Origin: Clostridia bacterium
GTDB taxonomy: Bacteria > Bacillota > Clostridia > Christensenellales > Aristaeellaceae
Reading direction: 5' to 3'
DNA: 60,558 nucleotides
NCBI GenBank assembly: GCA_017541205.1
Contig: JAFXZO010000111.1
Location: 1-60,558, forward strand
Position 1 is the stretch's first letter; the number at the start of each line of letters is the position of its first letter. The position numbers and the translations under genes were made by a program. Shown in pieces: positions 25,267-34,139 of the stretch. The notes beneath the pieces are model-generated. The model was not told where the DNA came from. It searched no databases and worked only from the letters and a program-made list of their open reading frames with translations.

Positions 25267-26855
25267 TTTCCATGCTGTATGACGATTCCATGCTGGGTTT
25301 TCATTTCGTTCTTACGCCGGAGGATGCGCGCCGCACGGAACAGAAAGCCTTTGATTTGGGCGTGCCCAGCTTACTGCTGATGGAGCACGCCGCAATCGCC
25401 GTGGTGGATGAGCTGGAAAAAACGCTTGGCGGATGCAGTGGCAGGCGAGTCTTGTTCCTGTGCGGCACAGGCAATAATGGCGGGGACGGCTTGGCCGCTG
25501 CCCGCCTTTTTCAGATGCGGGGCGGATTCGCGGAGGTATGGCTGTCGGGCGGCCCCAAAACCCCGGACGCCAATACGCAATTAAAATGGGCGCAAGCGCT
25601 GGGCATTGAGATAACCAATCTCAGGGAAGCATGCGGGGATGATTTTCCCCTCGAATACTGCGATACACCCAAGAAATGCTATGACGCTTATGTGGACGCG
25701 GTTTTGGGCACCGGTTTCCGCGGCGTCCCGGATGAAATAACAGAACGCATGATCATGGCCCCCCGGCATGATCGAGAGATACCGATCAAAGGGGAAAAGC
25801 CTGTGATCGCCGTGGATATCCCCAGCGGGATCGACGGGAAAACGGGAAATACGCCCGGCGCGTTCATGTATGCCGATGTGACCGTCACCTTCAATGCCCC
25901 CAAGCCCGGCCTGTACCTGACGCAGGAGCGGGAGGCGGTCGGCAAAATCGTTATTGCGGACATCGGGCTTTGGCACATGATGCCATGGAACAGCGATGCG
26001 CTCCTGCTGGACGAACCCGAATTGAAATGCGAAATGCTGACGCCCAAAGCGCTGCGCCTGATGGAAAAAAGACAGCTGAATGCCCACAAGGGCGATTGCG
26101 GGCGGGTGCTGATTTACGCGGGGAAGGAGGGCATGGCCGGGGCAGCCGCCATGTGCGCCAAGGCCGCCGTCACCGCGGGGGCCGGGCTCGTCACCGTTGC
26201 CTGTGAAAAAGAGATCCTTCCCATCCTGCAAACCCTGGTGCCAAACGCCATGTGCATGGAGATCGCGCAGGCGGTCAAGCGCTCGCCCGCCTACGATGTG
26301 TTTGCCGTTGGCTGCGGCCTGGGCCAGGAAGAAACGATCTGGCAGAATATCCTTGCGCTGTGGAACCCGGAAAAGAAATCCGTCTGGGACGCGGACGCGC
26401 TGAACCTACTCGCAAAGCATGGCATGAAGCTTGGCTCGAACGCCGTGATGACGCCGCACCCCGGGGAAGCGGCGCGGCTGCTGAACAAGCCGACGGAAGA
26501 GATCCTCTCAGACCGGATCCATGCCGCGCGCGAACTGGCGCAGCGGTACGGCTGCACGGCGGTGCTCAAAAGCGACGTATCCGTTCTATGCAGCATCGAA
26601 GAAGAGGGCCCGGCATTCATGCTCAATACCGTTGGCACCCCTGCGTTAGCCAAGGGCGGCAGCGGCGACGCGCTGACGGGCATCCTGAGCGCGCTTCTGC
26701 CGTACGACTTGCCGCTGTACAGCGCGGCGACGGCCTGCCTCTGGCACGGTCTGGCCGGGCTTTCAGGGGAGAAAAAATACGGGCAAAGAGAATTGACCAC
26801 CGATCAATTGATTTCCTGCCTGTGGGACGCTGAAAGGAACGCGGTCACGGAATAA
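25263..26855 (+). CDS. nnr: Bifunctional NAD(P)H-hydrate epimerase / ADP-dependent dehydratase
   Basis: The protein is about 530 residues. The N-terminal YjeF domain (to ~240) has the GTGNNGGDG motif and DIPSGIDG, giving the epimerase. The C-terminal ribokinase-like domain (about 260-525) has NAHKGDCGRVLI, TPHPGEAARLL and the nucleotide motif LAKGGSGDALTGI, giving the ADP-dependent dehydratase. Together they repair hydrated NAD(P)H. An insertion of about 20 residues (MMAPRHDREIPIKGEKP region, near 160-180) interrupts the N-terminal domain. The start is TTG 25263, overlapping acpS, or ATG 25272. Confidence 0.95.
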   Translation: MISMLYDDSMLGFHFVLTPEDARRTEQKAFDLGVPSLLLMEHAAIAVVDELEKTLGGCSGRRVLFLCGTGNNGGDGLAAARLFQMRGGFAEVWLSGGPKTPDANTQLKWAQALGIEITNLREACGDDFPLEYCDTPKKCYDAYVDAVLGTGFRGVPDEITERMIMAPRHDREIPIKGEKPVIAVDIPSGIDGKTGNTPGAFMYADVTVTFNAPKPGLYLTQEREAVGKIVIADIGLWHMMPWNSDALLLDEPELKCEMLTPKALRLMEKRQLNAHKGDCGRVLIYAGKEGMAGAAAMCAKAAVTAGAGLVTVACEKEILPILQTLVPNAMCMEIAQAVKRSPAYDVFAVGCGLGQEETIWQNILALWNPEKKSVWDADALNLLAKHGMKLGSNAVMTPHPGEAARLLNKPTEEILSDRIHAARELAQRYGCTAVLKSDVSVLCSIEEEGPAFMLNTVGTPALAKGGSGDALTGILSALLPYDLPLYSAATACLWHGLAGLSGEKKYGQRELTTDQLISCLWDAERNAVTE

Positions 26856-26872
26856 GGGGGAGGGAAGATCGT

Positions 26873-27259
26873 ATGCTTGTCATGAAGCTCAAGATCAATA
26901 TAACGGGCGTTCAGGAGGTCGTCGGCGCCAAGCAGACCGCCCGGATGATCCTGTTTGACGGCACGGCTGAGAGCGATTTCTTCAACGGCGTGATCGAGCC
27001 CGGCGGCGTCGATACCCAGATCGACAACCGGGACGGCACGGGCACCCTCTCCGCGCGCTATTCCCTTCATGGCACAGACAGGGAGGGAAACGCCGCCCGC
27101 GTCTTCATTGAGAACAACGCGGAATACGGAAAGGCGACCAACCCGCGCGTCTGGACGGACAGCCCCGCGCTCCGTTTTCTGGAGACCGCTCCTCTTCGGG
27201 GGCACATCATGGACGAAGACGGACAACTGACGATCCTGATCGAAACCGTGGAAGCATGA
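26873..27259 (+). CDS. DUF3237-family protein
   Basis: The protein is 128 residues with the DUF3237 beta-barrel pattern: FNGVIEPGGVDTQI, LSARYSLHGTD, an asparagine-rich turn IENNAEYG, and a closing TAPLRGHIMDEDGQLTILIE. Its function is not established. The ATG lies 18 bases after nnr, with GGGGGAGGG upstream, so it is probably in the same transcript. A terminator follows. Confidence 0.75.
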   Translation: MLVMKLKINITGVQEVVGAKQTARMILFDGTAESDFFNGVIEPGGVDTQIDNRDGTGTLSARYSLHGTDREGNAARVFIENNAEYGKATNPRVWTDSPALRFLETAPLRGHIMDEDGQLTILIETVEA

Positions 27260-27266
27260 ATGAAAC

Positions 27267-27310
27267 AAAGGGCTGCCTCCTTTTTCCGGGAGACAGCCCC
27301 TGCTTTTTGC
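27267..27310. terminator. Terminator between convergent genes
   Basis: Arms GGGCTGCCTCC / GGGAGACAGCCC with a T-rich tail on the plus strand. It also serves the minus-strand peptidase ending at 27317. Confidence 0.8.
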
Positions 27311-27316
27311 TTTCGC

Positions 27317-30187
27317 TTATTTTCCGATCACCGGCGTCCAATAAGCCTGGTTGTAGATATCGGTGAACCGATAGGTGACCAGCGTTTTGGTTTTTTCGGG
27401 CAGGTAGACGTTCGATACCTGGATCGCGCCGCTGACGGTGATGGGATTGCCGAACTCATAGCTCGCGGTATAGTTCTGGTCATAGTCATACAGGTCGGCC
27501 AGGAGCTGGATGGTATCGCCGTCCTGGATTTCGTCCAGGGCTTTGGCGACGGTTTCGGTTTCGTCGGTGTACACGTTCCGTGCGCCCGCCACATAGCCGT
27601 CTTCATTCTCGCTGTCGAACACGATCAGCAGATCGACCCGAACGCCGTTGAGCAGGGCGGGCACGCGGCCGGTAATGATCCACTTGCCATCCTCCAGATA
27701 CTGGGTTGTCTCGTGGTAATACGGCGCGACCTGTCCGTTCAGGGCCAGCCAGGTGCCGTCCATATCGGCGGTCATGCGGCCTTCCTTGTCCAGGGTAAAC
27801 AGGTTATCCAGGCCCAGGTCTACATAGCCCTTGCCGTTATCATAGAATACGTTCTGATCCACGCCTGTGACCAGCGCCCACTGCTCGGGGCTCAGGGCCA
27901 TCATCCAGGAGCCGTCCTGCTGCTGGGTAAAGACGAGCTTGGAGGTATCCAGGATATTGGCCGTCAGGTATTCCACGGTTTCTGCGTCGGAGAGGCTGCG
28001 GCCGGAGAGGAAGCTGATATTGCTGCTGTCCAGGCCGGAAACATTGCTGTATCCGCCGCCCAGGAAGGCGGACAGAAGATCGGAAATCATATCGCCGGAG
28101 GAAGCGCTGCTGGAAGTGGAAGCCCCAAGCCCGCCAAAGAGCGAAGGCATAGGCGAGGAAGCGCCGCCGGTCGCGGCCTGGCCGCTCACTTCCATGCCGG
28201 CGAAATCGCGGATCGCCTGGGCATAGCTGTCGTCCATGCCGATGGCTTCATAGGTCTTCACCGCCTTATCCACGTTGGAAACCTTCTTGTAGGGGAAGTA
28301 AATGGAAAGGCCGTGCGCGTCGGAAATGTTGTTGATGCGGTTGTATTTGACCGCTTCCTTAAGGACCTTGGCCAGGGCGTTGCTTTCCGTGGTGTTCAGG
28401 TTCAGGCACAGGTCGGTCAAATCCACCTGGTCGATCTTGTTGGAGGAAGCGAATTCGCGGGTGCCGTTGCGGGCGGTGGATACGGCCTTGTATTCCTTGT
28501 TCGCAAGCAGGCTGGATACGGATTTGGAGAAGGCCGTCAGCTTATCCGGCACGGTGTTGGAAAGCTCCGCCAGGTCGATCATGGACAGGGTGGTTTGCTG
28601 GCCGCGGCAAGAGGTGTTGCACTGCGTCACAAAATCGTCGATGATCATTTTGCCGATGTCCAGGGTCTCCATGGAGGTATTCTTGCCCCAGGCGGTGAGC
28701 CAGTTGGTATAATACCAGCCGATGCCGGGCTCGGTTTCCTCGGAGGCGATCAGGTAATCGGCATAATTGCTGGCCATCAGCGCGTTTTCGACGGTGGCCA
28801 TCAGGCAGGTGTCAAAGCCGATGAAATCAAACTTGACGCCGCCGTTTTTGAACGCGGTGTTGAGGCCCGCCAGGCTCATGGAGCCGGAAGACTGGTTGCG
28901 TTCGTCGTAGCCGTAACCGCTCACCGAGCCGGAGCCGTGGTCCCACAGGATCAAGGCATAGCGGTTGGCCTTGAAATTCTTGGCGCAGTATTTAATAAAG
29001 GAAGCGAGGGTTTCCGGATTGGTCATGGAAGCGGTGCCCGCGTTATCGTTGAGGCAGGAGAGCTTTCCGTTGCTGATCTGCCAGATCTGGTTGCATTTGC
29101 TGGAAATGTATTTGTTCTGCCAGGTTTTGGCGCCGCCGGTGAACACGATCAGGTTGATATCGCCGGTGGTAGCGTTGATCATTTCCTGCAGGTCCTTGGT
29201 TGCCATCGCGCTGCGGGATTCCAGGTCCGCGCCGCACATATACACCATCAGCGTTACCTTGTCCTTGCCGTTGCCGAGGATGTTGGTATATTTCGCGCGG
29301 CTTCCTTCGGCCACGCTGCGGTTCAGCACGCCGGAAAGGACGTTGGACAGGACGGAGGAAGCGGACGTCTGCGAGGAGGAAGCGGCGGAGGAAGAGGAAG
29401 TCGCATACCCCGTCTGGCTGCCAAACCAGCTGCCGCCCAGAATGGAATCAAGAGAGGATTCGCTGTATCCGCCAAACAGGCTGCTCAGCAAGGACGAGCC
29501 GGAATCGCCGTCCGCGCCAAGCAAGCCGCTCACCAGGGAACTGGTATCCGTTCCGGCAGAAGTGGAAGTATCGCCGCCGAGCAAACCGCTCAAAAGGGAT
29601 CCGCTGTTTTGTGTGCTGGTGCTGCTCGAAGAACTACTCGAATCGGAGCCGCCGCCAAACAAGCCGCTTAAGCCGCCGCCACCGCCCAGGAGCAGTACAG
29701 CCGCGACGACCAGGATGATCAGCATGGAGCCTTTGCCGCCGGCCCGGGTCGGTTGTCCGGCGGAGGAAGCGCGCTGCTGCTGTTGCTGGCCGGCTGAAGG
29801 ACGGCTTGCGCTTTGCTGCTGGGACGTCTTCTGCGCGGAAGCGCTTTGCTGGGGCCTGCCGCTGTTGCCAAGAAACGGATTGGGCTGCGCCGTGCCGCCG
29901 CCGACGGGCCTGTGCTGCTGCGATTGGGCGCTGTGCAGATTGCCGGTATTCATGCTGCCGCCGGCCTGGCCGGAGACGTTTTTCGGCCGTGAAATGGGGC
30001 TGCTTTGCGGAATGCCGGACGCCCCGCGGTCAGACGCGCCGGGAATAGATTGGGCTTTCCGATCCTGATACCCGTCCGGGCTGCCGACCGGGCCGCCCGT
30101 CTGCGCCTCCTGGTGGGTTTGCATGCTGCTTTCATCCGCAGTGCCGCTTACCTTCTTTTTCCGGTTCAAGGGGCCGTTTCCCTGCAT
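27317..30187 (-). CDS. Membrane-anchored clostripain-like (C11) cysteine peptidase
   Basis: The protein is 956 residues. A Gln/Ser/Pro-rich cytosolic N-terminus (1-150) leads to one membrane helix (about 155-168) and a low-complexity Gly/Ser linker (170-290) with repeats of the type SGLLGGD. The C11 domain then starts (about 308 onward). Catalytic His is H417 in LILWDHGSG and Cys is C461 in GFDTCLMA. The last ~250 residues form beta-rich exterior domains. Such proteins cleave after Arg or Lys outside the cell. A weak zinc-ribbon is not seen at the N-terminus. AAGAAGGGA lies 7 bases before the ATG. Confidence 0.88.
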   Translation of the reverse strand: MQGNGPLNRKKKVSGTADESSMQTHQEAQTGGPVGSPDGYQDRKAQSIPGASDRGASGIPQSSPISRPKNVSGQAGGSMNTGNLHSAQSQQHRPVGGGTAQPNPFLGNSGRPQQSASAQKTSQQQSASRPSAGQQQQQRASSAGQPTRAGGKGSMLIILVVAAVLLLGGGGGLSGLFGGGSDSSSSSSSTSTQNSGSLLSGLLGGDTSTSAGTDTSSLVSGLLGADGDSGSSLLSSLFGGYSESSLDSILGGSWFGSQTGYATSSSSAASSSQTSASSVLSNVLSGVLNRSVAEGSRAKYTNILGNGKDKVTLMVYMCGADLESRSAMATKDLQEMINATTGDINLIVFTGGAKTWQNKYISSKCNQIWQISNGKLSCLNDNAGTASMTNPETLASFIKYCAKNFKANRYALILWDHGSGSVSGYGYDERNQSSGSMSLAGLNTAFKNGGVKFDFIGFDTCLMATVENALMASNYADYLIASEETEPGIGWYYTNWLTAWGKNTSMETLDIGKMIIDDFVTQCNTSCRGQQTTLSMIDLAELSNTVPDKLTAFSKSVSSLLANKEYKAVSTARNGTREFASSNKIDQVDLTDLCLNLNTTESNALAKVLKEAVKYNRINNISDAHGLSIYFPYKKVSNVDKAVKTYEAIGMDDSYAQAIRDFAGMEVSGQAATGGASSPMPSLFGGLGASTSSSASSGDMISDLLSAFLGGGYSNVSGLDSSNISFLSGRSLSDAETVEYLTANILDTSKLVFTQQQDGSWMMALSPEQWALVTGVDQNVFYDNGKGYVDLGLDNLFTLDKEGRMTADMDGTWLALNGQVAPYYHETTQYLEDGKWIITGRVPALLNGVRVDLLIVFDSENEDGYVAGARNVYTDETETVAKALDEIQDGDTIQLLADLYDYDQNYTASYEFGNPITVSGAIQVSNVYLPEKTKTLVTYRFTDIYNQAYWTPVIGK

Positions 30188-30429
30188 AAATTGTTCCCTT
30201 CTTTCTTATCGCTCGATCCGGATCCATGAAAACGTGCCGATGATATAGAAGCAGCGCGTCCTGTACGCATGGATGGGATGACTGACTTTTCTGTATTATA
30301 GCACCTTTTTTTCATTTCGTCACCCCTCAATTGTTTTTGATCGGTACATTCATCGCGATGCTCTTGCAAATTGCGGATGAAAAAGGTATATTAGTCGATG
30401 GATCCAAGATCAAAATGGAGATGAAAGCG

Positions 30430-30999
30430 ATGCTGACCATTGAACGCGCGAAGGAACTGAACGATTCCATGGTGACCCAGGAGCACTTGCTGATCCACGC
30501 CCTGAACGTGGCATACGCCATGGCCGCCATGGCCCGGCACTTTGGAGAGGACGAAAAGCACTGGCAGGCGATTGGCATCCTGCATGACTATGATTATGAA
30601 AAATATCCCGATGAGCATTTGCAGCATACGCGCGAGCCGCTGCTCGCCGCGGGCGTGGATGAAATGGACGTGCGCGCGATCCTGTCGCACGGCTGGGGGA
30701 TCTGCTCGGATGTGAAGCCGGAAACGCTGATGGAAAAATCCCTTTATACCGTGGATGAGCTGACCGGCATTATCCAGGCCTGTGCGCGGATGCGGCCCAA
30801 GGGCATCACGGATCTGGAAATCAAGAGCTTCATGAAAAAGTTCAAGGATAAGCGGTTCGCCGCCAAATGCAATCGGGAACTGGTGCTTCAGGGCTGCGAA
30901 ATGCTGGGGATGGACGTCAAGGACGTTTCGGAAATCTGCATCGAGGGCATGAAAGAGCATGCCGCGGAAATCGGCCTGCTTGGCACGGATGAAGCGTAA
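30430..30999 (+). CDS. HD-domain (HDIG-like) metal-dependent phosphohydrolase
   Basis: The protein is 189 residues. The HD pattern is visible: H in HLLIHALNVAYAM, then GILHDYDYEKYP carrying the HD doublet, and a later H in ILSHGWG. The family hydrolyses nucleotides or other phosphates. The insert with YDYEKYPDEHLQHTR is typical of a small clostridial subgroup. ATG 30430 is chosen because GGAG lies 9 bases upstream; the open frame from 30331 is longer, but its extra part reads like leader sequence. A terminator follows. Confidence 0.75.
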   Translation: MLTIERAKELNDSMVTQEHLLIHALNVAYAMAAMARHFGEDEKHWQAIGILHDYDYEKYPDEHLQHTREPLLAAGVDEMDVRAILSHGWGICSDVKPETLMEKSLYTVDELTGIIQACARMRPKGITDLEIKSFMKKFKDKRFAAKCNRELVLQGCEMLGMDVKDVSEICIEGMKEHAAEIGLLGTDEA

Positions 31000-31007
31000 A
31001 AAAATGG

Positions 31008-31040
31008 ACGCTGCCTGGAAAAAGCAGCGCCTTTTTTCAT
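31008..31040. terminator. Bidirectional terminator
   Basis: Stem GACGCTGC / GCAGCGCC around CTGGAAAAA, with A7 before it and T6 after it. Shared by the HD gene (+) and rqcH (-). Confidence 0.8.
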
Positions 31041-32773
31041 ATCCTTTTGATCGCTTCGATCTCGCCCTCGGATACGGAAACGATCATCGTTTTCTGGTTC
31101 GTATAGATCACAAAGCCCGGCGCGGCGCCGCCCGGCTTTTTGACGTGCTTACGCAGCGTATAATCGACGGGGACGGAAACGCCTTTTCCCTTGGAATACC
31201 AGGCCGCCAAACGCAGCGCGGCGCTGAGTGCCTCTTTGGATGGGTTCTCGCTGCGGATAATCACGTGGGAGCCGGGCATGTCCTTGGCGTGCAGCCAGGT
31301 TTCGCCGCCCTTGGCGCTGCCGGTGACCCGGTCGTTCTGCGCGCTGTTTTTGCCGACGACGATCTGCGTGCCATCCGCCGCTTCAAAGCGCATAGGCTGG
31401 CTTTCCGGAAGCTTCAGCTTTTTCCTGGCATTTTTTTCAGGGGCTGATTTGAGGATGCCCGCGCCCTCCAGCGCTTTTCGCACATCGCCCATATCCTGCT
31501 CCGTTTCGCAGGCTTCCAGATCAAACAGCGCCTGCTCCAGAGCCGTCATTTCCTGCAATGTTTTTTCTTTTTGATCGCGGGCCAGGTCACGGGCGACGCG
31601 CGCCTTGCGATAGCGCTTGAAATATTTCTGCGCGTTTTGCGCGGGCGTCAGGGCTATGTCCAAGGCGATCTCCAGCATCCCGCCGGAAGGATCATAAAAA
31701 TTCGGAAGCCGCACCGATTCCGCGCCGCGCGGAACCAGGTAAGCCTGCGCCGTCAAAAGCTCGCCCGCAACGCGGTATTCCTCCATGCGCGCGCTGTCGG
31801 CCAATTCTTCCTCCTGCAAAGCAAGCTTTTTTTCGTCCCGTTCCAAATGGGTCTTGATGACGCGCTTTAAGGTCTGGCTTTTTTGGTTCATCCGATCCCG
31901 CCGGTCGCGGCCGAAATAGAACGCGTCGAACGCTTGGGACAGGGTAGGGAAGGGCCGCTGCAGCGCCGTTTCCAGGCTCAGATAGGGGAAAGGCAGCACG
32001 TCGCAGAGCAGGCCGTCGGCGTTCATCTGCGCGGCAGGCGCAAACAGCGACGGCATCCTCTCAAAGAAGGAGCAGATCACGCGCGCCAACTCATCGGTTT
32101 TCAAATCGCTGACCTCCGCCTTATGCAGCCCCGCCGCGCGGAAAGCGATTTCCTTCGCCGTGATGGGCGATAGGCCGCGGATCACGTTGGAAAGCGCTTT
32201 ATCCAAAGGGCCGGAAGCGGCGGACAGCTTTTCTGCCAATTCGTTTTCGTTCAAATAAGCCGGATCGATTTTGTCCTGAACGGGCGGAAGCACGAAGGGC
32301 AGACCGGGCAGCGCCTGGCGCACGCGGCTCATATCTCCGGACACATGGCGGATGGCGTCGATGATTTTTCCGTCCTTGACCAAGGTCAAGTTGCTGTGCC
32401 TGCCCATCAATTCCAGGTAGATTTCCCGCGGCGCGCTGTCACCCAATTCATCCTTGTTTTCGATGGTGATTTTGAGCACGCGGTCTCCGCCCAATTGTTC
32501 AAGCGCCATCATGCGCCCGCCTTGCAGGTGCTTTCGCATGAGCATGCAGAACATGGGCGCGTCCTGCGGGTTTGCATACGCGCCTTCCGTTAAATGCGCC
32601 CGGGCGAAGGACGGGGCGGCGGACAAAAGCAATTTATGGTTCTGTCCCTTGGAGCGGATCGTTAAGATCAGCATATCCTTTTCCGGCTGGCTTACCTTTT
32701 CGATCCGCCCATCGATCAAAGTATTTTGAAGCTCCCTGGCGATAAACCCAAGCGTCAGGCCATCCATCGGCAT
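31037..32773 (-). CDS. rqcH: Rqc2/RqcH-type ribosome quality control protein (NFACT family)
   Basis: The protein is 578 residues with the NFACT-N, helix-hairpin-helix, coiled-coil and NFACT-R layout. Signature pieces are MDGLTLGFIARELQNTLIDGRIEKVSQ at the N-terminus (N-terminal Pro/Met start), EIYLELMGRHSNLTLV, and WLHAKDMPGSHVIIRS near the end. In Bacillus the homolog binds 50S subunits blocked by peptidyl-tRNA and adds Ala tails that mark the chain for ClpXP. This window also encodes clpX and clpP. Formerly annotated FbpA, a fibronectin-binding protein. ATG 32773 has AAGGAG 10 bases upstream; the ATG at 32782 is too close to that site. Confidence 0.93.
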   Translation of the reverse strand: MPMDGLTLGFIARELQNTLIDGRIEKVSQPEKDMLILTIRSKGQNHKLLLSAAPSFARAHLTEGAYANPQDAPMFCMLMRKHLQGGRMMALEQLGGDRVLKITIENKDELGDSAPREIYLELMGRHSNLTLVKDGKIIDAIRHVSGDMSRVRQALPGLPFVLPPVQDKIDPAYLNENELAEKLSAASGPLDKALSNVIRGLSPITAKEIAFRAAGLHKAEVSDLKTDELARVICSFFERMPSLFAPAAQMNADGLLCDVLPFPYLSLETALQRPFPTLSQAFDAFYFGRDRRDRMNQKSQTLKRVIKTHLERDEKKLALQEEELADSARMEEYRVAGELLTAQAYLVPRGAESVRLPNFYDPSGGMLEIALDIALTPAQNAQKYFKRYRKARVARDLARDQKEKTLQEMTALEQALFDLEACETEQDMGDVRKALEGAGILKSAPEKNARKKLKLPESQPMRFEAADGTQIVVGKNSAQNDRVTGSAKGGETWLHAKDMPGSHVIIRSENPSKEALSAALRLAAWYSKGKGVSVPVDYTLRKHVKKPGGAAPGFVIYTNQKTMIVSVSEGEIEAIKRI

Positions 32774-32797
32774 AAAATACATTCTCCTTTATCTTTG

Positions 32798-33664
32798 TCA
32801 TATCCGGCAGCGCCCAACCGCGTCGCGCCAAGCGTCCAGGAAGGAGCGCATGGAAGGATAGCGATCCGCTTTGGATTCCCTGGTCGCCATCTTCGCCACC
32901 TCAAAAAGCTGCGAAGGGCCGATCCAGCTTTCGCGGGCGCGGTCTTCGTTATTCCCGTAAAACTCAAAGGCGAGGGCCGCCATATTATAAAGCGTCGTGC
33001 TCTCGTCCAGCGCGGCGCCCAGCACATATTCCTCCGGCGCAAGGAAACGGGAAGACCCCCACATTCTGCCCCGGTCGTTCACAGCCGGCTTTCTGCGGTA
33101 ATAATCGATATCCCACAGGAGCGCTTCGCTGCTTCCCAGATCGATCAGAATGTTGCCATCGCTGAAATTTACGGCCACGATGCCATCCTGCGCCAAGCTG
33201 AGGTGCAGATCAAACACCATATCCAGCATTTTGAGCGAACGGTGCAGCGGCAAACGCCGGACTTTTTCGCGGGCGGACAGTTGGTTGGGGGCGGACCTGA
33301 AAGGCAAGGCGTCCCGCCGGGGATAGATCGCCGCGTATCCTTCGTCTGCCTGGCCGTGCGCAAGCAGCTGGATCAGGGCGGGATGCTTCCTTTCATAAAG
33401 GGGGACCGCGTTTTTCAGCAGCAGCACGGCGTCCGAAGGCTTTCCCCGGTAATTGACCGTTTTGGCCCCGGCATATTTGATCAAAAGCCTTCCGTACGGG
33501 CCTTCTACGCCGAAGCACAGAAGCCCGGAATAAAGCTGATCGTTCACGAAGAATACGCGCCCATAAGGACGGAGCCAGGAAAGATCACATTCCTCCATCA
33601 ATTGATAGGGGATCCCGTCCGCCAAGAAAGAAAGCGCTCTTCTTTCTTCCTGTTCCCTTTCCAT
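32798..33664 (-). CDS. Divergent protein-kinase-like protein, catalytic Asp replaced
   Basis: The 288-residue protein has a recognisable kinase fold in degraded form: a P-loop-like GVEGPYGRLLIK (K63), a catalytic loop GIVAVNFSDGNILID, a metal loop WDIDYYR and an APE-type motif RFLAPEEY (209-211). Relatives read VAVDFYDG in the catalytic loop. Here the Asp is Asn (N166), so phosphotransfer may be lost or altered. No membrane segment or sensor domain is visible. The gene starts close behind rqcH's neighbour region and ends 25 bases before rqcH begins on the same strand, so the two may be co-transcribed. ATG 33664 is chosen because AAAGGAGG lies 7 bases upstream. Confidence 0.65.
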   Translation of the reverse strand: MEREQEERRALSFLADGIPYQLMEECDLSWLRPYGRVFFVNDQLYSGLLCFGVEGPYGRLLIKYAGAKTVNYRGKPSDAVLLLKNAVPLYERKHPALIQLLAHGQADEGYAAIYPRRDALPFRSAPNQLSAREKVRRLPLHRSLKMLDMVFDLHLSLAQDGIVAVNFSDGNILIDLGSSEALLWDIDYYRRKPAVNDRGRMWGSSRFLAPEEYVLGAALDESTTLYNMAALAFEFYGNNEDRARESWIGPSQLFEVAKMATRESKADRYPSMRSFLDAWRDAVGRCRI

Positions 33665-33843
33665 GGGCATGCCTCCTTTGCGCCGTCGTTCACTTCTGAT
33701 TATACAACAGATTTCTGTTTCCGGGTATGCGAAATCAGCCGGTTTTTGAAAAATAGCAAGAATATTTTTGAAAAATGTGGCATCTTTCCATTGAACATGC
33801 TATAATACCTCTGCGGATTTTGGGGCCGATAGGAGGAAGAACC

Positions 33844-34062
33844 ATGGCGCATACCGCTCAATGGAAGGTCATCTATATAGCGCACAGCGAAAAAAACGCC
33901 AAGGCGATCCTTTCTCTTTTGGAGCGGGAAGGCTTTATGGCCCGCAGCAAGCAGGTATATCGAACCGTCAGCTCCGAGGAAAACGACTACGAAATCATGG
34001 TGCTTGGGTCGGAAGCGATGGAGGCCCAGCAGCTTTTGATCGAAAACAATCTTTTGCTGTGA
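33844..34062 (+). CDS. Small DUF2007-like protein
   Basis: The 72-residue protein has a ferredoxin-like beta-alpha-beta pattern: WKVIYIAHSEKNAKAILSLLEREGF, then YEIMVLGSEAMEAQQLL. This fits DUF2007-type putative signal-transducing proteins. Function is unknown. GGAGGAAGAACC precedes the ATG, and an extended -10 TGCTATAAT lies at about 33801-33809. It precedes the endonuclease-helicase gene by 77 bases and may be in its transcript. Confidence 0.6.
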   Translation: MAHTAQWKVIYIAHSEKNAKAILSLLEREGFMARSKQVYRTVSSEENDYEIMVLGSEAMEAQQLLIENNLLL

Positions 34063-34139
34063 TGAATCCTTGAGCGCCCTTTCTTTTTTGCGGAAGAAGG
34101 GGCATTTTTTCATCGTGAGCATGGAAGGAAGACAAAGCG

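Noticed and set aside
27260-29671. 803-residue open frame on the plus strand
   Set aside because: It is antisense to the clostripain gene, has no family motif and arises from the GC-rich codon bias.
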